This document shows positions 38,303 to 48,706 of a stretch of DNA of 64,000 nt, piece by piece; position 1 is the stretch's first letter, and each line of letters starts with the position of its first letter. The DNA is from Betaproteobacteria bacterium. Its GTDB lineage: Bacteria > Pseudomonadota > Gammaproteobacteria > Burkholderiales > Burkholderiaceae_C. The translations under genes were made by a program, and so were the position numbers. The notes under the pieces are model-generated. The model was given only the letters and a program-made list of their open reading frames with translations. It was not told the origin of the DNA and made no database searches. The stretch is from contig JADJWD010000002.1 of the NCBI GenBank assembly GCA_016716535.1, positions 496,001 to 560,000 of the forward strand, written 5' to 3'.

Positions 38303-38811
38303 GGTCGGGGTTGCTCCTGCGATGAGGGGTTGGGGTTCGGGGCCGATGCCGTCGCGGCCATGGGAGCACGCGGCAACGGGGGCAAATGGAAGAGACTCGT
38401 GACCTCGGTGTCGAGCACCTCGGCGTCGTGCTGGTTGAAGAGTTGCCAGCGCCAGCGCACGCGGCCGAGCGTGGCCTGCGTGCGTGACCGGCCGGTCTCG
38501 ATCACCGTCGCCACAAGTCGCAGACGGTCGCCCGGGCGCACCGGTTGCGGCCACTTCACGTAACTCGCGCCCGGTGACGCGAAGTTCTCGCTGTCGGCGA
38601 GCGCGGCGAGTGCCGCGAGCCGCATCGCGATGGCGCAGGTGTGCCAGCCGCTGGCGATCAGGCCCTGGAAGCGGCCGCGCTCGGCCGCCGCGCGGTCGGT
38701 GTGGAACCACTGCGGGTCGAAGGCCTCGGCGAAGCGCACGATCTCGTCCTCGCTGGCGAGGTAGGGCCCGGCTTCGATCACCTGGCCGGCGTGGAAGTCG
38801 GCAAAGCGCAT
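38299..38811 (-). CDS. MaoC family dehydratase
   Basis: A 170-residue hotdog-fold hydratase. The catalytic pair is in AFDPQWFHTD (Asp-x4-His), followed by GLIASGWHTCAIAMRL. The C-terminal 20 residues are Pro/Ala/Ser-rich. It probably acts as an (R)-specific enoyl-CoA hydratase in the lower pathway. The stop overlaps the thiolase start (ATGA), so the two are co-translated. Confidence 0.87.
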
Positions 38812-38858
38812 GCGGCTGGCAGGATCAGGCGCTCGTTCGCGCTGCGCTCAGGCGCCGT

Positions 38859-40382
38859 TCAGGCGCGCCGGCGCAGCCACGGGCTCACGCGGTAGCGCTC
38901 GCCGCGGTAGTGCAGGTCGAGCGCTTCGAGCACGCCGATGACGCCGCCGGCGCTCCAGTGCGCCAGCCACTCGAAGGGCCCCGCGGGGTAATTGACGCCG
39001 AGCTTCATCGCCGCGTCGGCGCCTTCGGGGGTGCACACACCTTGCAGCACCGCGTCGGCGGCTTCGTTGACGAGCATCGCCACCGTGCGCGCGACGACGA
39101 GCCCCGGCGTGTCGGCCAGCGGCAGCGGCGCGAAGCCGAGCGCCGCGAGCCACGCCGCGGCCTGCGTGCGCCAGCTCTCGCCGGCTTGCGGCGCCACGGC
39201 GTACGCGAGCGCGGTGCCGGGCTGCAGCGGCAAGCCGAGCGGCCGGTCGAACACTGCGACGTCGGCGACACCCATCGCGGCGCTGACCTGCTGCGCGGTG
39301 CGGCCGTCGGTCAGCACGAGGCGCGCGCCGTCGACGCGCAGCCCGGTCCAGGCGCTCTCGCGGTCGCGCGCCGGCCCCCAACCCTGGCCGGCGAGCGCGC
39401 GCGTCGCGGCGGCCTCCAGCGCGTCGGCCAGCGGGCCGTCGCCGTGCACGGTGACCTCGTGCGCGGTGGCCGGTGCCGCGTGCACCGCCACGGGCAGCGC
39501 GGGCGGTTTGACGCCTTCACCGTAGCGGTAGAAGCCGCGGCCGCTCTTGCGGCCCAAGAGGCCGCCATCGACCATCTCGCGCTGCACGAGCGAGGGCTGG
39601 TAACGCTTGTCGAAGAAGTTGGCCTCGTACACCGACTGCGTCACCGCGAAGTTGGTGTCGTGGCCGATCAGGTCGATCAGTTCGCACGGCCCCATGCGGA
39701 ACCCCGCGGCCTTCAGGCACGCGTCGATCACCTGCGGCTCGGCCGCCTGCTCGAGCAGCAGCGCCAGCGTCTCGGCGTAATACGGCCGCGCGATGCGGTT
39801 GACGATGAAGCCGGGCGTGCTCTTTGCGTGCACCGGGGTCTTGCTCCAGGCGCGCGCGAGTTCGAAGATCGCCTCGGCGACCGCGGGGTCCGTCTGCAAC
39901 CCCGACACCACCTCGACGAGCTTCATCAGCGGCACGGGATTGAAGAAGTGCATGCCGACCAAGCGCCCGGGCTGCGCCAGGCCGTTGGCGATGGCAGTCA
40001 CGGAGATCGACGAGGTGTTGGTGGCGAGCACGCAGCGCTCGCCGACGAGGGTTTCGAGCTGCTTGAAGAGCGTGCGCTTCACGTCCAGCCGCTCGACGAC
40101 GGCCTCGACGACGAGCGCGGCGCCGCGCGCTTCTTCGAGCGCGGCGATCGGCGTGATGCGCGCCACCGCGGCCGCGGCGGCGTCGGGCGCGAGCTTGCCC
40201 TTGGCGACGAGGCCGTCGAGCGTCGCGGCGAGCTTCGCCTTGGCCTCGGCGGCGGCGCCTTCGCGCGTGTCGAAGAGCTGCACCGCGTGGCCGGCCTGCG
40301 CCGCTACCTGCGCGATGCCGGCGCCCATGATGCCGGCGCCGACGACGAGGACGGGGGCGTGGCGCAGATCGATCGGGTTCAT
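38859..40382 (-). CDS. paaH: 3-hydroxyacyl-CoA dehydrogenase (PaaH type, 3-hydroxyadipyl-CoA)
   Basis: A 507-residue NAD-dependent 3-hydroxyacyl-CoA dehydrogenase with the long PaaH-type layout. NAD domain VLVVGAGIMGAGIAQVAA; ATNTSSISVTAIA; catalytic His in GMHFFNPVPLMKLVEVV. Two C-terminal HCDH domains follow (about 190-285 and 405-500; the second has NYPAGPFEWLAHW). It should oxidise 3-hydroxyadipyl-CoA to 3-oxoadipyl-CoA for the thiolase downstream. The frame is open far upstream, but ATG 40382 gives the normal N terminus. The 89-base gap before it contains a short CCTG-like repeat and no gene. Confidence 0.87.
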   Translation of the reverse strand: MNPIDLRHAPVLVVGAGIMGAGIAQVAAQAGHAVQLFDTREGAAAEAKAKLAATLDGLVAKGKLAPDAAAAAVARITPIAALEEARGAALVVEAVVERLDVKRTLFKQLETLVGERCVLATNTSSISVTAIANGLAQPGRLVGMHFFNPVPLMKLVEVVSGLQTDPAVAEAIFELARAWSKTPVHAKSTPGFIVNRIARPYYAETLALLLEQAAEPQVIDACLKAAGFRMGPCELIDLIGHDTNFAVTQSVYEANFFDKRYQPSLVQREMVDGGLLGRKSGRGFYRYGEGVKPPALPVAVHAAPATAHEVTVHGDGPLADALEAAATRALAGQGWGPARDRESAWTGLRVDGARLVLTDGRTAQQVSAAMGVADVAVFDRPLGLPLQPGTALAYAVAPQAGESWRTQAAAWLAALGFAPLPLADTPGLVVARTVAMLVNEAADAVLQGVCTPEGADAAMKLGVNYPAGPFEWLAHWSAGGVIGVLEALDLHYRGERYRVSPWLRRRA

Positions 40383-40471
40383 GAAGTCGGGTGAGTCCTG
40401 GTTCGTGGTTCGTGGGTCGTGAGGGCCGCCGTGCCGTGCCGTGCGCGCGTGCCTGCCTGCCTGCCTGCGCT

Positions 40472-41272
40472 TCAGAGCTTCGGCACCCAAGCCGCCGGCC
40501 GCTTGCCGAGGAAGGCGGCGAAGCCCTCGCGCGCCTCGTCGGTGCCGCGCACGCGCGCGATCGTCTGCGCCGTCAGCTCGCGCACCTCGGCCGTCACGGG
40601 CCCTTGATGCAGCTGCGCGAAGAGCTGCTTGATCTCGCGCTGCGCGTTCGGGCTGCCGGCCAGCAGGTGCTGCACCGTCTCGTCGATGGCCGCGTCGAGT
40701 TGCTCGGCGACGACGACGCGCGCGACGAGCCCCATCTCGAGCGCCTCGGTGGCGCCGATGCGCTCGGTGGTCAGCGCCAGGCGCCGCGCCTGGCGCTTGC
40801 CGACGGCATTGACGACGTACGGGCCGATCACCGCCGGCAGGATGCCGAACTTCGCCTCGCTGACCGAGAAGGTGGCGTTGTCGGCGGCGATCGCGATGTC
40901 GCACGCCGCCGCGAGGCCGACGCCGCCGCCGAGCGCGGCGCCTTGCACGCGCGCAACGGTCGGTTTCGAGCAGGCCTCGATGCGGCCGAGCATGCCGGCG
41001 AAGCGGCGCGCGTCGTCGACGTTCCACTCCAGCGTCGCTTCGCTCGCGCGCTGCATCCATTGCAGATCGGCGCCGGCGCTGAAGTGCCGGCCCTCGCCGG
41101 CGAGCACGATGACGCGTACCGCGGCGTCGGCTTCGAGCGCCGCGAAGGCGGCGTCGAGCTCGCCGATCATCACCTCGTCGAAGGCGTTGAAGACGGCCGG
41201 CCGCGCCATCGTCACCCAGGCGACGCCCGGGCGGCGTTGCGGCTCGACGTGCAAGGCAGCGTAGTTGCTCAT
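40472..41272 (-). CDS. enoyl-CoA hydratase/isomerase (methylglutaconyl-CoA hydratase-like)
   Basis: A 266-residue crotonase. Oxyanion-hole segments HFSAGADLQWM and GAALGGGVGLAAACD. At the catalytic positions the first Glu is replaced by Gly (GGGVGLA), while the second is kept (VSEAKFGILPAVIGPYV). This is the pattern of the methylglutaconyl-CoA hydratase group. In this operon it most likely handles dehydroadipyl-CoA. ATG 41272 has AAGGAG eight bases upstream; a longer frame to 41317 lacks support. It follows boxA by 81 bases on the same strand. Confidence 0.85.
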   Translation of the reverse strand: MSNYAALHVEPQRRPGVAWVTMARPAVFNAFDEVMIGELDAAFAALEADAAVRVIVLAGEGRHFSAGADLQWMQRASEATLEWNVDDARRFAGMLGRIEACSKPTVARVQGAALGGGVGLAAACDIAIAADNATFSVSEAKFGILPAVIGPYVVNAVGKRQARRLALTTERIGATEALEMGLVARVVVAEQLDAAIDETVQHLLAGSPNAQREIKQLFAQLHQGPVTAEVRELTAQTIARVRGTDEAREGFAAFLGKRPAAWVPKL

Positions 41273-41353
41273 CGTCGGGTCTCCTTCGCAGCCGCCCGGT
41301 CTCCTGCGGGCCGGCATCGACGGTGACGATAGCAGCGCAGGCGCGCGGGAGGC

Positions 41354-42664
41354 TCAGTACGTCTCGAGGTGCAGCCGCCCCGCGCGCTTCAGCGCCGCGG
41401 CGACCGGCTCCCAGTCGAGGCCGGCCTCGGTGGCCACGTCGCGCAGCGCGAGGACGACGCCTTCTTCCATCGCCTTCAGGCCGCAGACATAGAAGAACGC
41501 GTTCGGATCCTTCAGCAGCGCCGCGACGTCGGCGGCGCGCTCGCGCAGGCGGTCTTGCACGTAGGTGCGCGGCTGGCCCGGCGTGCGGCTGAACGCGAAG
41601 TTGATGTCGATGAAATCCTTCGGCAGGTTCTGCAGCGGGCCGAAGTAGGGCAGTTCCTCCTTCGTGCGCGCGCCGAAGAAGAGCATCAGCTTGCCGCCCT
41701 CGAACTTGCCGCCGGAACGCAGGCGGCGCCGCCACTCGGTCATCGCCCGCATCGGCGCGCTGCCGGTGCCGGTGCAGATCATCACGATGTGGCTCTTCGG
41801 GTGGTTCGGCATCAGGAAGCTGGCGCCGAACGGGCCCACCACCTGCACCTTGTCGCCGACCTTCAGGTCGCACATGTAGTTGCTGGCGACGCCGCGCACC
41901 GGGCGGCCCTGGTGGTCTTCGAGCACGCGCTTGATCGTCAGCGACAGGTTGTTGTAGCCGGGCCGCTCGCCGTTGCGCGGGCTCGCGACGCTGTACTGGC
42001 GCGCGTGGTGTGCGCGGCCGTTCGCATCGCTGCCCGGCGGGATGATGCCGATGCTCTGGCCTTCGAGCACGGGGAACGGCATCGCGCCGAAGTCGAGCAC
42101 GATGTGGTGCGTGTCGTATTCGCGGCCGACTTCGGTGACGCGGACGTTGCCGGCGACGGTGGCGGTGATGCTCTTCTCGGCCGCCTTCGGCCCGTAGAGG
42201 TTGGTGTAGGCGTGCGCGGCCGACCACGGCGGCAGCGTCGCGCCGTATTGCGCGCTCTGGAAAGGCGTGGCGGCGGCTTCGAGCCCCAGCGCGCCGGGGG
42301 CGGCCGGGGAGGGCGCGGCAGTCGCAGCCTCGGCGCCAAGCGCCACGTCATCCGCCGCGCCGCCGCCGCCGGCTTCGGCGATCTGCTCGGGGCTCAGCTC
42401 GGCCGGCAGGGCGTCCCAGCCGAGCTGCGCCTCGACGCTGTAGGCGCGCACGCGCGGCATCGTGCGCCAGTTGTCGATGCTGCCGGTGGGGCACGGCGAA
42501 ATGCAGTCCATGCACCAGTTGCACTTGGCCGCGTCGACGACGTAGTTGCGCGAGTCGTGCGTGATCGCCTGCACCGGGCAGATCGATTCGCAGGTGTTGC
42601 AGCGGATGCAGATCTCGGGGTCGATCAGGTGCTGCTTGATGACGGCGGCGTCGGCCATGTCCAT
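41354..42664 (-). CDS. boxA: benzoyl-CoA 2,3-epoxidase reductase subunit BoxA
   Basis: 436 residues. The N-terminal ferredoxin domain has two [4Fe-4S] motifs (CIRCNTCESICP and CNWCMDCISPCP). An Ala-rich linker (about 85-130) follows. The ferredoxin-NADP reductase-like domain has the FAD site ARQYSVASPRNG, NADP site GTGSAPMRAM and C-terminal YVCGLKAMEEG. BoxA passes electrons from NADPH to BoxB. ATG 42664 has GGAGA upstream. Gene order on this strand is boxC, boxB, boxA, then the lower-pathway genes. Confidence 0.95.
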   Translation of the reverse strand: MDMADAAVIKQHLIDPEICIRCNTCESICPVQAITHDSRNYVVDAAKCNWCMDCISPCPTGSIDNWRTMPRVRAYSVEAQLGWDALPAELSPEQIAEAGGGGAADDVALGAEAATAAPSPAAPGALGLEAAATPFQSAQYGATLPPWSAAHAYTNLYGPKAAEKSITATVAGNVRVTEVGREYDTHHIVLDFGAMPFPVLEGQSIGIIPPGSDANGRAHHARQYSVASPRNGERPGYNNLSLTIKRVLEDHQGRPVRGVASNYMCDLKVGDKVQVVGPFGASFLMPNHPKSHIVMICTGTGSAPMRAMTEWRRRLRSGGKFEGGKLMLFFGARTKEELPYFGPLQNLPKDFIDINFAFSRTPGQPRTYVQDRLRERAADVAALLKDPNAFFYVCGLKAMEEGVVLALRDVATEAGLDWEPVAAALKRAGRLHLETY

Positions 42665-42698
42665 CGGCGTCTCCGGGCGGGGGCCCTCTTTTTGCCCG

Positions 42699-44126
42699 CT
42701 ACGCGAAGCGCACGTACTCGAAGTCCACCGGCTGGCGGTTGATGCCGATGGCCGGCGGCGCGATCCAGTGCGCGAACTTGCCGACCTCGGTGACGCGGCC
42801 CATCAGGCCCTGCACGAAGGCGCGGTCGGTGGCGCTGGGCAGCCACTGGTCCTTCTTCGCGGCCCATTCGGCCTCGCTGACCACCTGGCCCTCGGGGCTG
42901 ACCTTCACGCCCGACAAGCCGCCGATGTTGCGATGGAACGCCTTGTGCGGCGCCTTCAGGCGGAAGGGAATGCCGGCCTTCTCGATGACCTTGTTCCAGC
43001 GCTCGATGCCGCCGATGCTGTCGCGGATGTAGTCGTCGCGGAGCACCTCGTTCAGCGCGTTGAGCATCGGCACCTCCTTCTCGACGAGCTTGCCGTCCTT
43101 GGCCTGCAGCACCGTGTAGGTCTGGCCGCGCAGCTGGTGATCGTCGGTGCGCTTGCCTTCCTCGAAGCGGCCCTTCAGGCCCGTGCTGTAGAAGGTGGCG
43201 GCGTTGCTGCTCTCGTCGGCGCCGAAAAGGTCGATCGTGACGCTGAAGTGGAAGTTCAGGTAGCGCTGGATCGTCGGCAGGTCGATGACGCCGGCGGCGC
43301 GCAGCTTCGCAGGGTCGTCGGTCTTCAGCTCGTTCATCACCTGGCAGGTGCGCTGGATGACGCGCGAGACGCCCGACTCGCCGACGAACATGTGGTGCGC
43401 TTCTTCGGTGAGCATGAACTTCGTCGTGCGCGCCAGCGGGTCGAAGCTCGATTCAGCCAATGCGCAGAGCTGGAACTTGCCGTCGCGGTCGGTGAAGTAG
43501 GTGAACATGAAGAAGCTCAGCCAGTCGGGCGTCTTCTCGTTGAACGCCTGCAGGATGCGCGGGTTGTCCTGGTTGCCGCTGCGGCGCTCGAGCAACGCCT
43601 CGCCTTCCTCGCGGCCGTCGCGGCCGAAGTACTTGTGCAAGAGGTACACCATCGCCCACAGGTGCCGGCCTTCCTCGACGTTGACCTGGAAGAGGTTGCG
43701 CAGGTCATACAGGCTCGGCGCGGTGAGGCCGAGGTGGCGCTGCTGCTCGACGCTGGCGGGCTCGGTGTCGCCCTGCGTCACGATGATGCGGCGCAGGTTG
43801 GCGCGGTACTCGCCGGGCACGTCCTGCCAGGCGGCCTCGCCCTTGTGGTCGCCGAAGTGGATCTTGCGGTCCTTTTCGGCCGGGTTCAGGAAGATGCCCC
43901 AGCGGTACTGGGGCATCTTCACGTAGCCGAACTGCGCCCAGCCCTGCGGGTCGACGCTGACCGCGGTGCGCAGGTAGACGTCGAAGTTCTGGCTGCCGTC
44001 GGGGCCCATGTCGCCCCACCAGCTGAGGTAGTTGGGCTGCCACTGCTCGAGCGCGCGCTGCAGCGTGCGGTCTTCGCTGAGGTTGACGTTGTTGGGGATC
44101 TTCTCGCTGTAGTCGATCGTGTTCAT
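42699..44126 (-). CDS. boxB: benzoyl-CoA 2,3-epoxidase oxygenase subunit BoxB
   Basis: A 475-residue class I diiron oxygenase, family length. Family N terminus: VNLSEDRTLQRALEQWQPNYLSWW. Carboxylate/His iron-ligand motifs are visible in NVEEGRHLWAMVYLL and LTEEAHHMFVGESG. BoxB adds one oxygen atom of O2 across C2-C3 of benzoyl-CoA with BoxA as reductase. ATG 44126 is preferred over a GTG one codon upstream. It starts 16 bases after the boxC stop. Confidence 0.96.
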   Translation of the reverse strand: MNTIDYSEKIPNNVNLSEDRTLQRALEQWQPNYLSWWGDMGPDGSQNFDVYLRTAVSVDPQGWAQFGYVKMPQYRWGIFLNPAEKDRKIHFGDHKGEAAWQDVPGEYRANLRRIIVTQGDTEPASVEQQRHLGLTAPSLYDLRNLFQVNVEEGRHLWAMVYLLHKYFGRDGREEGEALLERRSGNQDNPRILQAFNEKTPDWLSFFMFTYFTDRDGKFQLCALAESSFDPLARTTKFMLTEEAHHMFVGESGVSRVIQRTCQVMNELKTDDPAKLRAAGVIDLPTIQRYLNFHFSVTIDLFGADESSNAATFYSTGLKGRFEEGKRTDDHQLRGQTYTVLQAKDGKLVEKEVPMLNALNEVLRDDYIRDSIGGIERWNKVIEKAGIPFRLKAPHKAFHRNIGGLSGVKVSPEGQVVSEAEWAAKKDQWLPSATDRAFVQGLMGRVTEVGKFAHWIAPPAIGINRQPVDFEYVRFA

Positions 44127-44142
44127 CACTCGTGTCCTGTAG

Positions 44143-45840
<1,698 letters not shown>

Positions 45841-45904
45841 CGGATCTCCTTGCGCGTGGCATCAAAGTCGCATCAAAGTGCGTGCCGGCGACCCGGCCAT
45901 GTAA

Positions 45905-45936
45905 TGCAGTATCGTGCCTGTCTTGCTTGTAGTCAA
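45905..45936 (-). promoter_or_regulatory. boxC promoter with overlapping BoxR-operator-like motif
   Basis: On the minus strand, TTGACT (45936-45931) and GATACT (45913-45908) are separated by exactly 17 bases, a good sigma-70 promoter for boxC. The 18-bp motif TGCAGTATCGTGCCTGTC (45905-45922, plus strand) covers the -10. Two more copies lie at 46967-46984 and 47011-47028. BoxR/BzdR proteins bind TGCA-containing sites and respond to benzoyl-CoA, so repression at this promoter is likely. Confidence 0.7.
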
Positions 45937-45960
45937 GCACTTTGATGCATGCGACGCCTT

Positions 45961-46986
45961 TCAGTGCGGCATCAGCAGCGCCTGGCGCACCAGCGCACGC
46001 AGCGCCTGCTGCGTCTGCGGCAGCGACTGTGCGCTCGTGTCGAGGCGGAAGTCGGCTTTCGAGTAGAAGGCAGCGCGACCGGCGAGGATGCTCTTCAGGT
46101 CGTCCATCGCCTCCTTGTTGGCGGCGGCGCCGCGCCGGCCGCCCATCGGGCGCATGTCGCCTTGCGCGATGACGCGCTTCATGTGGTCTTCGGGGTCGGC
46201 ATGCAGCCACACCGTCGTGCAGTGGGCAAGCAGCAGGTTGAAGGTGGCCGGGTCCGAGACGAGGCCGCCGGGCGTCGCGATGACCGCCTCGGGGTAGAGC
46301 TGGATCGCCTCTTCGAGCGCGCGGCGCTCGTAGCGACGGTAGGCGTTCTGGCCGTACAGCGCCTGGATCTCGCTGATGGTGCAGCCGGCGAACTGCTCGA
46401 TCTGGCGCGACAACTCGATGAACGGAAAGCCGAGGTCGTCGGCCAGCGGCTGGCCGAGTGTCGACTTGCCGGCGCCGCGCAGGCCGATCAGCGCCACGCG
46501 CGGGCTTCGTGCGCCGCCGCGCGCGCTGGCCGACCCGCCGGTGCCGAGCAACTCGCCGACGGCGACGCGCACGCGGCGCAGCGTCGCCTCGTCGCGGCCC
46601 TCCAGCAGTTCGCGCAGCAGCAGCCACTCGGGCGAGGCGGTCGTCACGTCGCCGATCAACTCGGCCAGCGAGCACTGCAGCGCCTGCGCCACCTGCAGCA
46701 GGATCAGGATCGAAGCGTTGCCGAGGCCGTACTCGAGGTTCGCGAGGTGCCGCTCGGAGACGTCGGCGCTGGCGGCCAGCGCACGGCGCGTGATGCCGCG
46801 GCGGGCGCGCAGGGCGCGCACGCGCGCGCCGAGCGCGGCGAGGAAGGGGTGCCTGGCTTCGTCGGTATCGGGAGCGGAGGCGGCGGGCACCAGTACGCGC
46901 GCCGGTTTGGCCGGCTTCGTGGGTGCCTTCGTCGCGCCGCGGCCATTCACGGCGCGCGACCGCGGATGCAGAATAGTGCTTGACAT
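45961..46986 (-). CDS. boxR: benzoyl-CoA-responsive transcriptional repressor BoxR/BzdR
   Basis: About 341 residues. An N-terminal XRE helix-turn-helix (about 45-110; RVRALRARRGITRRALAASADVSERHLANLEYG) is joined by a linker to a shikimate-kinase-like domain (about 155-335) with P-loop LIGLRGAGKSTLG. This layout is diagnostic of BzdR/BoxR, in which the kinase-like domain binds benzoyl-CoA. ATG 46986 is chosen; longer frames run into the divergent ligase gene. It is transcribed toward boxC on the same strand, with a 120-base gap that holds the boxC promoter. Confidence 0.95.
   Translation of the reverse strand: MSSTILHPRSRAVNGRGATKAPTKPAKPARVLVPAASAPDTDEARHPFLAALGARVRALRARRGITRRALAASADVSERHLANLEYGLGNASILILLQVAQALQCSLAELIGDVTTASPEWLLLRELLEGRDEATLRRVRVAVGELLGTGGSASARGGARSPRVALIGLRGAGKSTLGQPLADDLGFPFIELSRQIEQFAGCTISEIQALYGQNAYRRYERRALEEAIQLYPEAVIATPGGLVSDPATFNLLLAHCTTVWLHADPEDHMKRVIAQGDMRPMGGRRGAAANKEAMDDLKSILAGRAAFYSKADFRLDTSAQSLPQTQQALRALVRQALLMPH
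46967..46984. promoter_or_regulatory. BoxR-operator-like motif at the boxR start codon
   Basis: TGCAGAATAGTGCTTGAC matches the boxC operator at 14 of 18 positions. It covers codons 1-6 of boxR and overlaps a TTGACA (46980-46985) that is a candidate -35 for the divergent benzoate-CoA ligase gene. The paired -10, 17 bases on, is TTCAAT (47003-47008). Confidence 0.6.
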
Positions 46987-47010
46987 CGGCTCGCGCGGGT
47001 CGTTCAATGC

Positions 47011-47028
47011 GGCAGGCACAATACTGCA
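47011..47028. promoter_or_regulatory. BoxR-operator-like motif between boxR and the ligase gene
   Basis: The minus strand reads TGCAGTATTGTGCCTGCC, 16 of 18 identical to the boxC operator. It lies just downstream of the candidate ligase -10 at 47003-47008, so binding would cover the transcription start. It is in opposite orientation to the copy at 46967. Confidence 0.68.
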
Positions 47029-47077
47029 TCGACCCGCCCGAAGCAAGCCGCGGCGAAAGACGCCGAAGGAGACCGCA

Positions 47078-48706
47078 ATGAATGCTGCCGTCGACCCCGC
47101 CGATATCGCGCCTCCGCCGCCCGAGCGCTTCAACATCGCGCAGCACCTGCTGGCGCTGAACGCGGCGCGTGCCGGCAAGGCCGCGTTCGTCGACGACGAC
47201 GGCACGCTGACCTATGGCCGGCTCGACGAGCGTGTGCGCCGCTTCGCCGCCGGGCTGCGCGCGCTGGGCTTGAAGCGCGAGGAGCGCGTGCTGCTGCTGA
47301 TGCTGGACACCACCGACTGGCCGGTCGCCTTCCTCGGCGCGGTCTATGCCGGCTGCGTGCCGGTGGCGGTGAACACGCTGCTCACCGCCGACGACTACGC
47401 CTACATGCTTGAACACTCGCGCGCGCAGGCCGCGCTGGTGTCCGGCGCGCTGTTGCCGGTGTTGAGCGCGGCGCTGCAGAAGTCCGACCACGAGGTGTAC
47501 AAGGTCGTCGTGTCACGGCCGGTCGCGCCGCTGCGCGGCGCCGCGGCCGAGGGACTGCAACTGCCGGCCGAAGTCGAGTTCGAGGCGTTCACTGCCGCGC
47601 AGGCGCCGCTCGCGCAGCCGGCGCCTACTGGCGCGGACGAAGCGGCGTTCTGGCTGTACTCGTCAGGCTCGACCGGACGTCCCAAGGGCACCGTGCATTC
47701 GCACGCCAACCCTTACTGGACGGCCGAGCTGTACGGGCGCGCGGTGCTGAAGCTCGCCGAGAGCGACATCTGCTTCAGCGCCGCCAAGCTCTTCTTCGCC
47801 TACGGTTTGGGTAATGCGCTGACGTTCCCGATGAGCGTCGGCGCGACGACGTTGCTGATGCCCGAGCGGCCGACGCCTGACGCGGTGTTCCAGCGCTGGA
47901 CACGGGGCAGTGCCGGCAGCGCCGGCGTGCGGCCCACCGTGTTCTTCGGCGCGCCGACCGGCTACGCCGGCATGCTCGCGCACCCGGCGCTGCCGACGAA
48001 GGCCGACGTGGCGCTGCGCCTGGCCTCCAGCGCCGGCGAGGCGTTGCCGGCCGAGATCGGCGAGCGCTTCACGGCGCACTATGGCGTCGAGATCATCGAC
48101 GGCATCGGCTCGACCGAGATGCTGCACATCTTCCTGTCGAACCAGCCTGGGCGCGTGCGTTACGGCACCACCGGCTGGCCGGTGCCGGGCTACGAGATCC
48201 AGTTGCGCGGCGAGGGCGGCGCGGCGGTGCCCGACGGCGAGCCCGGCGACCTCTACATCCAGGGCCCAAGCGCGGCGCTGATGTACTGGGGCAACCGCGC
48301 GAAGACGCGCGAGACGTTCCAGGGCGGCTGGACAAAGAGCGGCGACAAGTACGTGCGCAACGCCGACGGCACCTACACCTACAGCGGCCGCAGCGACGAC
48401 ATGCTCAAGGTCAGCGGCATCTACGTCAGCCCCTTCGAGGTGGAGGCGACGCTCGTGCAGCACCCGGCGGTGCTCGAGGCGGCGGTGATCGGCGTGCCCG
48501 ACGCCGAGGGGCTGACGAAGACGAAAGCCTTCGTCGTGCTCAAGCCCGGCTCGAATGCCGACGAGGCGGCGCTGAAGGCGTTCGTCAAGGACCGGCTGGC
48601 GCCCTACAAGTACCCGCGCCAGATCGAGTTCGTCACCGAGTTGCCGAAGACGGCCACCGGCAAGATCCAGCGCTTCAAGCTGCGCGAACGGGAAGCGCGG
48701 GCTTGA
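47078..48706 (+). CDS. benzoate-CoA ligase
   Basis: A 542-residue acyl-CoA ligase of the benzoate-CoA ligase family (BclA/BadA type). N-terminal ERFNIAQHLLALN; P-loop YSSGSTGRPKGTVH; the ring-carboxylate signature FSAAKLFFAYGLGN; IDGIGSTEMLHIFLSN; C-terminal PKTATGKIQRFKL with the catalytic Lys. It activates benzoate to benzoyl-CoA with ATP, starting the box pathway. ATG 47078 has GAAGGAGA upstream; the frame is open 5' but overlaps boxR. Divergent from boxR and probably BoxR-regulated. It differs from the fused ligase at 30087 by lacking the N-terminal domains. Confidence 0.93.
   Translation: MNAAVDPADIAPPPPERFNIAQHLLALNAARAGKAAFVDDDGTLTYGRLDERVRRFAAGLRALGLKREERVLLLMLDTTDWPVAFLGAVYAGCVPVAVNTLLTADDYAYMLEHSRAQAALVSGALLPVLSAALQKSDHEVYKVVVSRPVAPLRGAAAEGLQLPAEVEFEAFTAAQAPLAQPAPTGADEAAFWLYSSGSTGRPKGTVHSHANPYWTAELYGRAVLKLAESDICFSAAKLFFAYGLGNALTFPMSVGATTLLMPERPTPDAVFQRWTRGSAGSAGVRPTVFFGAPTGYAGMLAHPALPTKADVALRLASSAGEALPAEIGERFTAHYGVEIIDGIGSTEMLHIFLSNQPGRVRYGTTGWPVPGYEIQLRGEGGAAVPDGEPGDLYIQGPSAALMYWGNRAKTRETFQGGWTKSGDKYVRNADGTYTYSGRSDDMLKVSGIYVSPFEVEATLVQHPAVLEAAVIGVPDAEGLTKTKAFVVLKPGSNADEAALKAFVKDRLAPYKYPRQIEFVTELPKTATGKIQRFKLREREARA

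Noticed and set aside
40383..42227. Upstream extension of the 3-hydroxyacyl-CoA dehydrogenase frame to 42227
   Set aside because: It lies out of frame over boxA and the enoyl-CoA hydratase; the NAD-binding motif directly follows ATG 40382.
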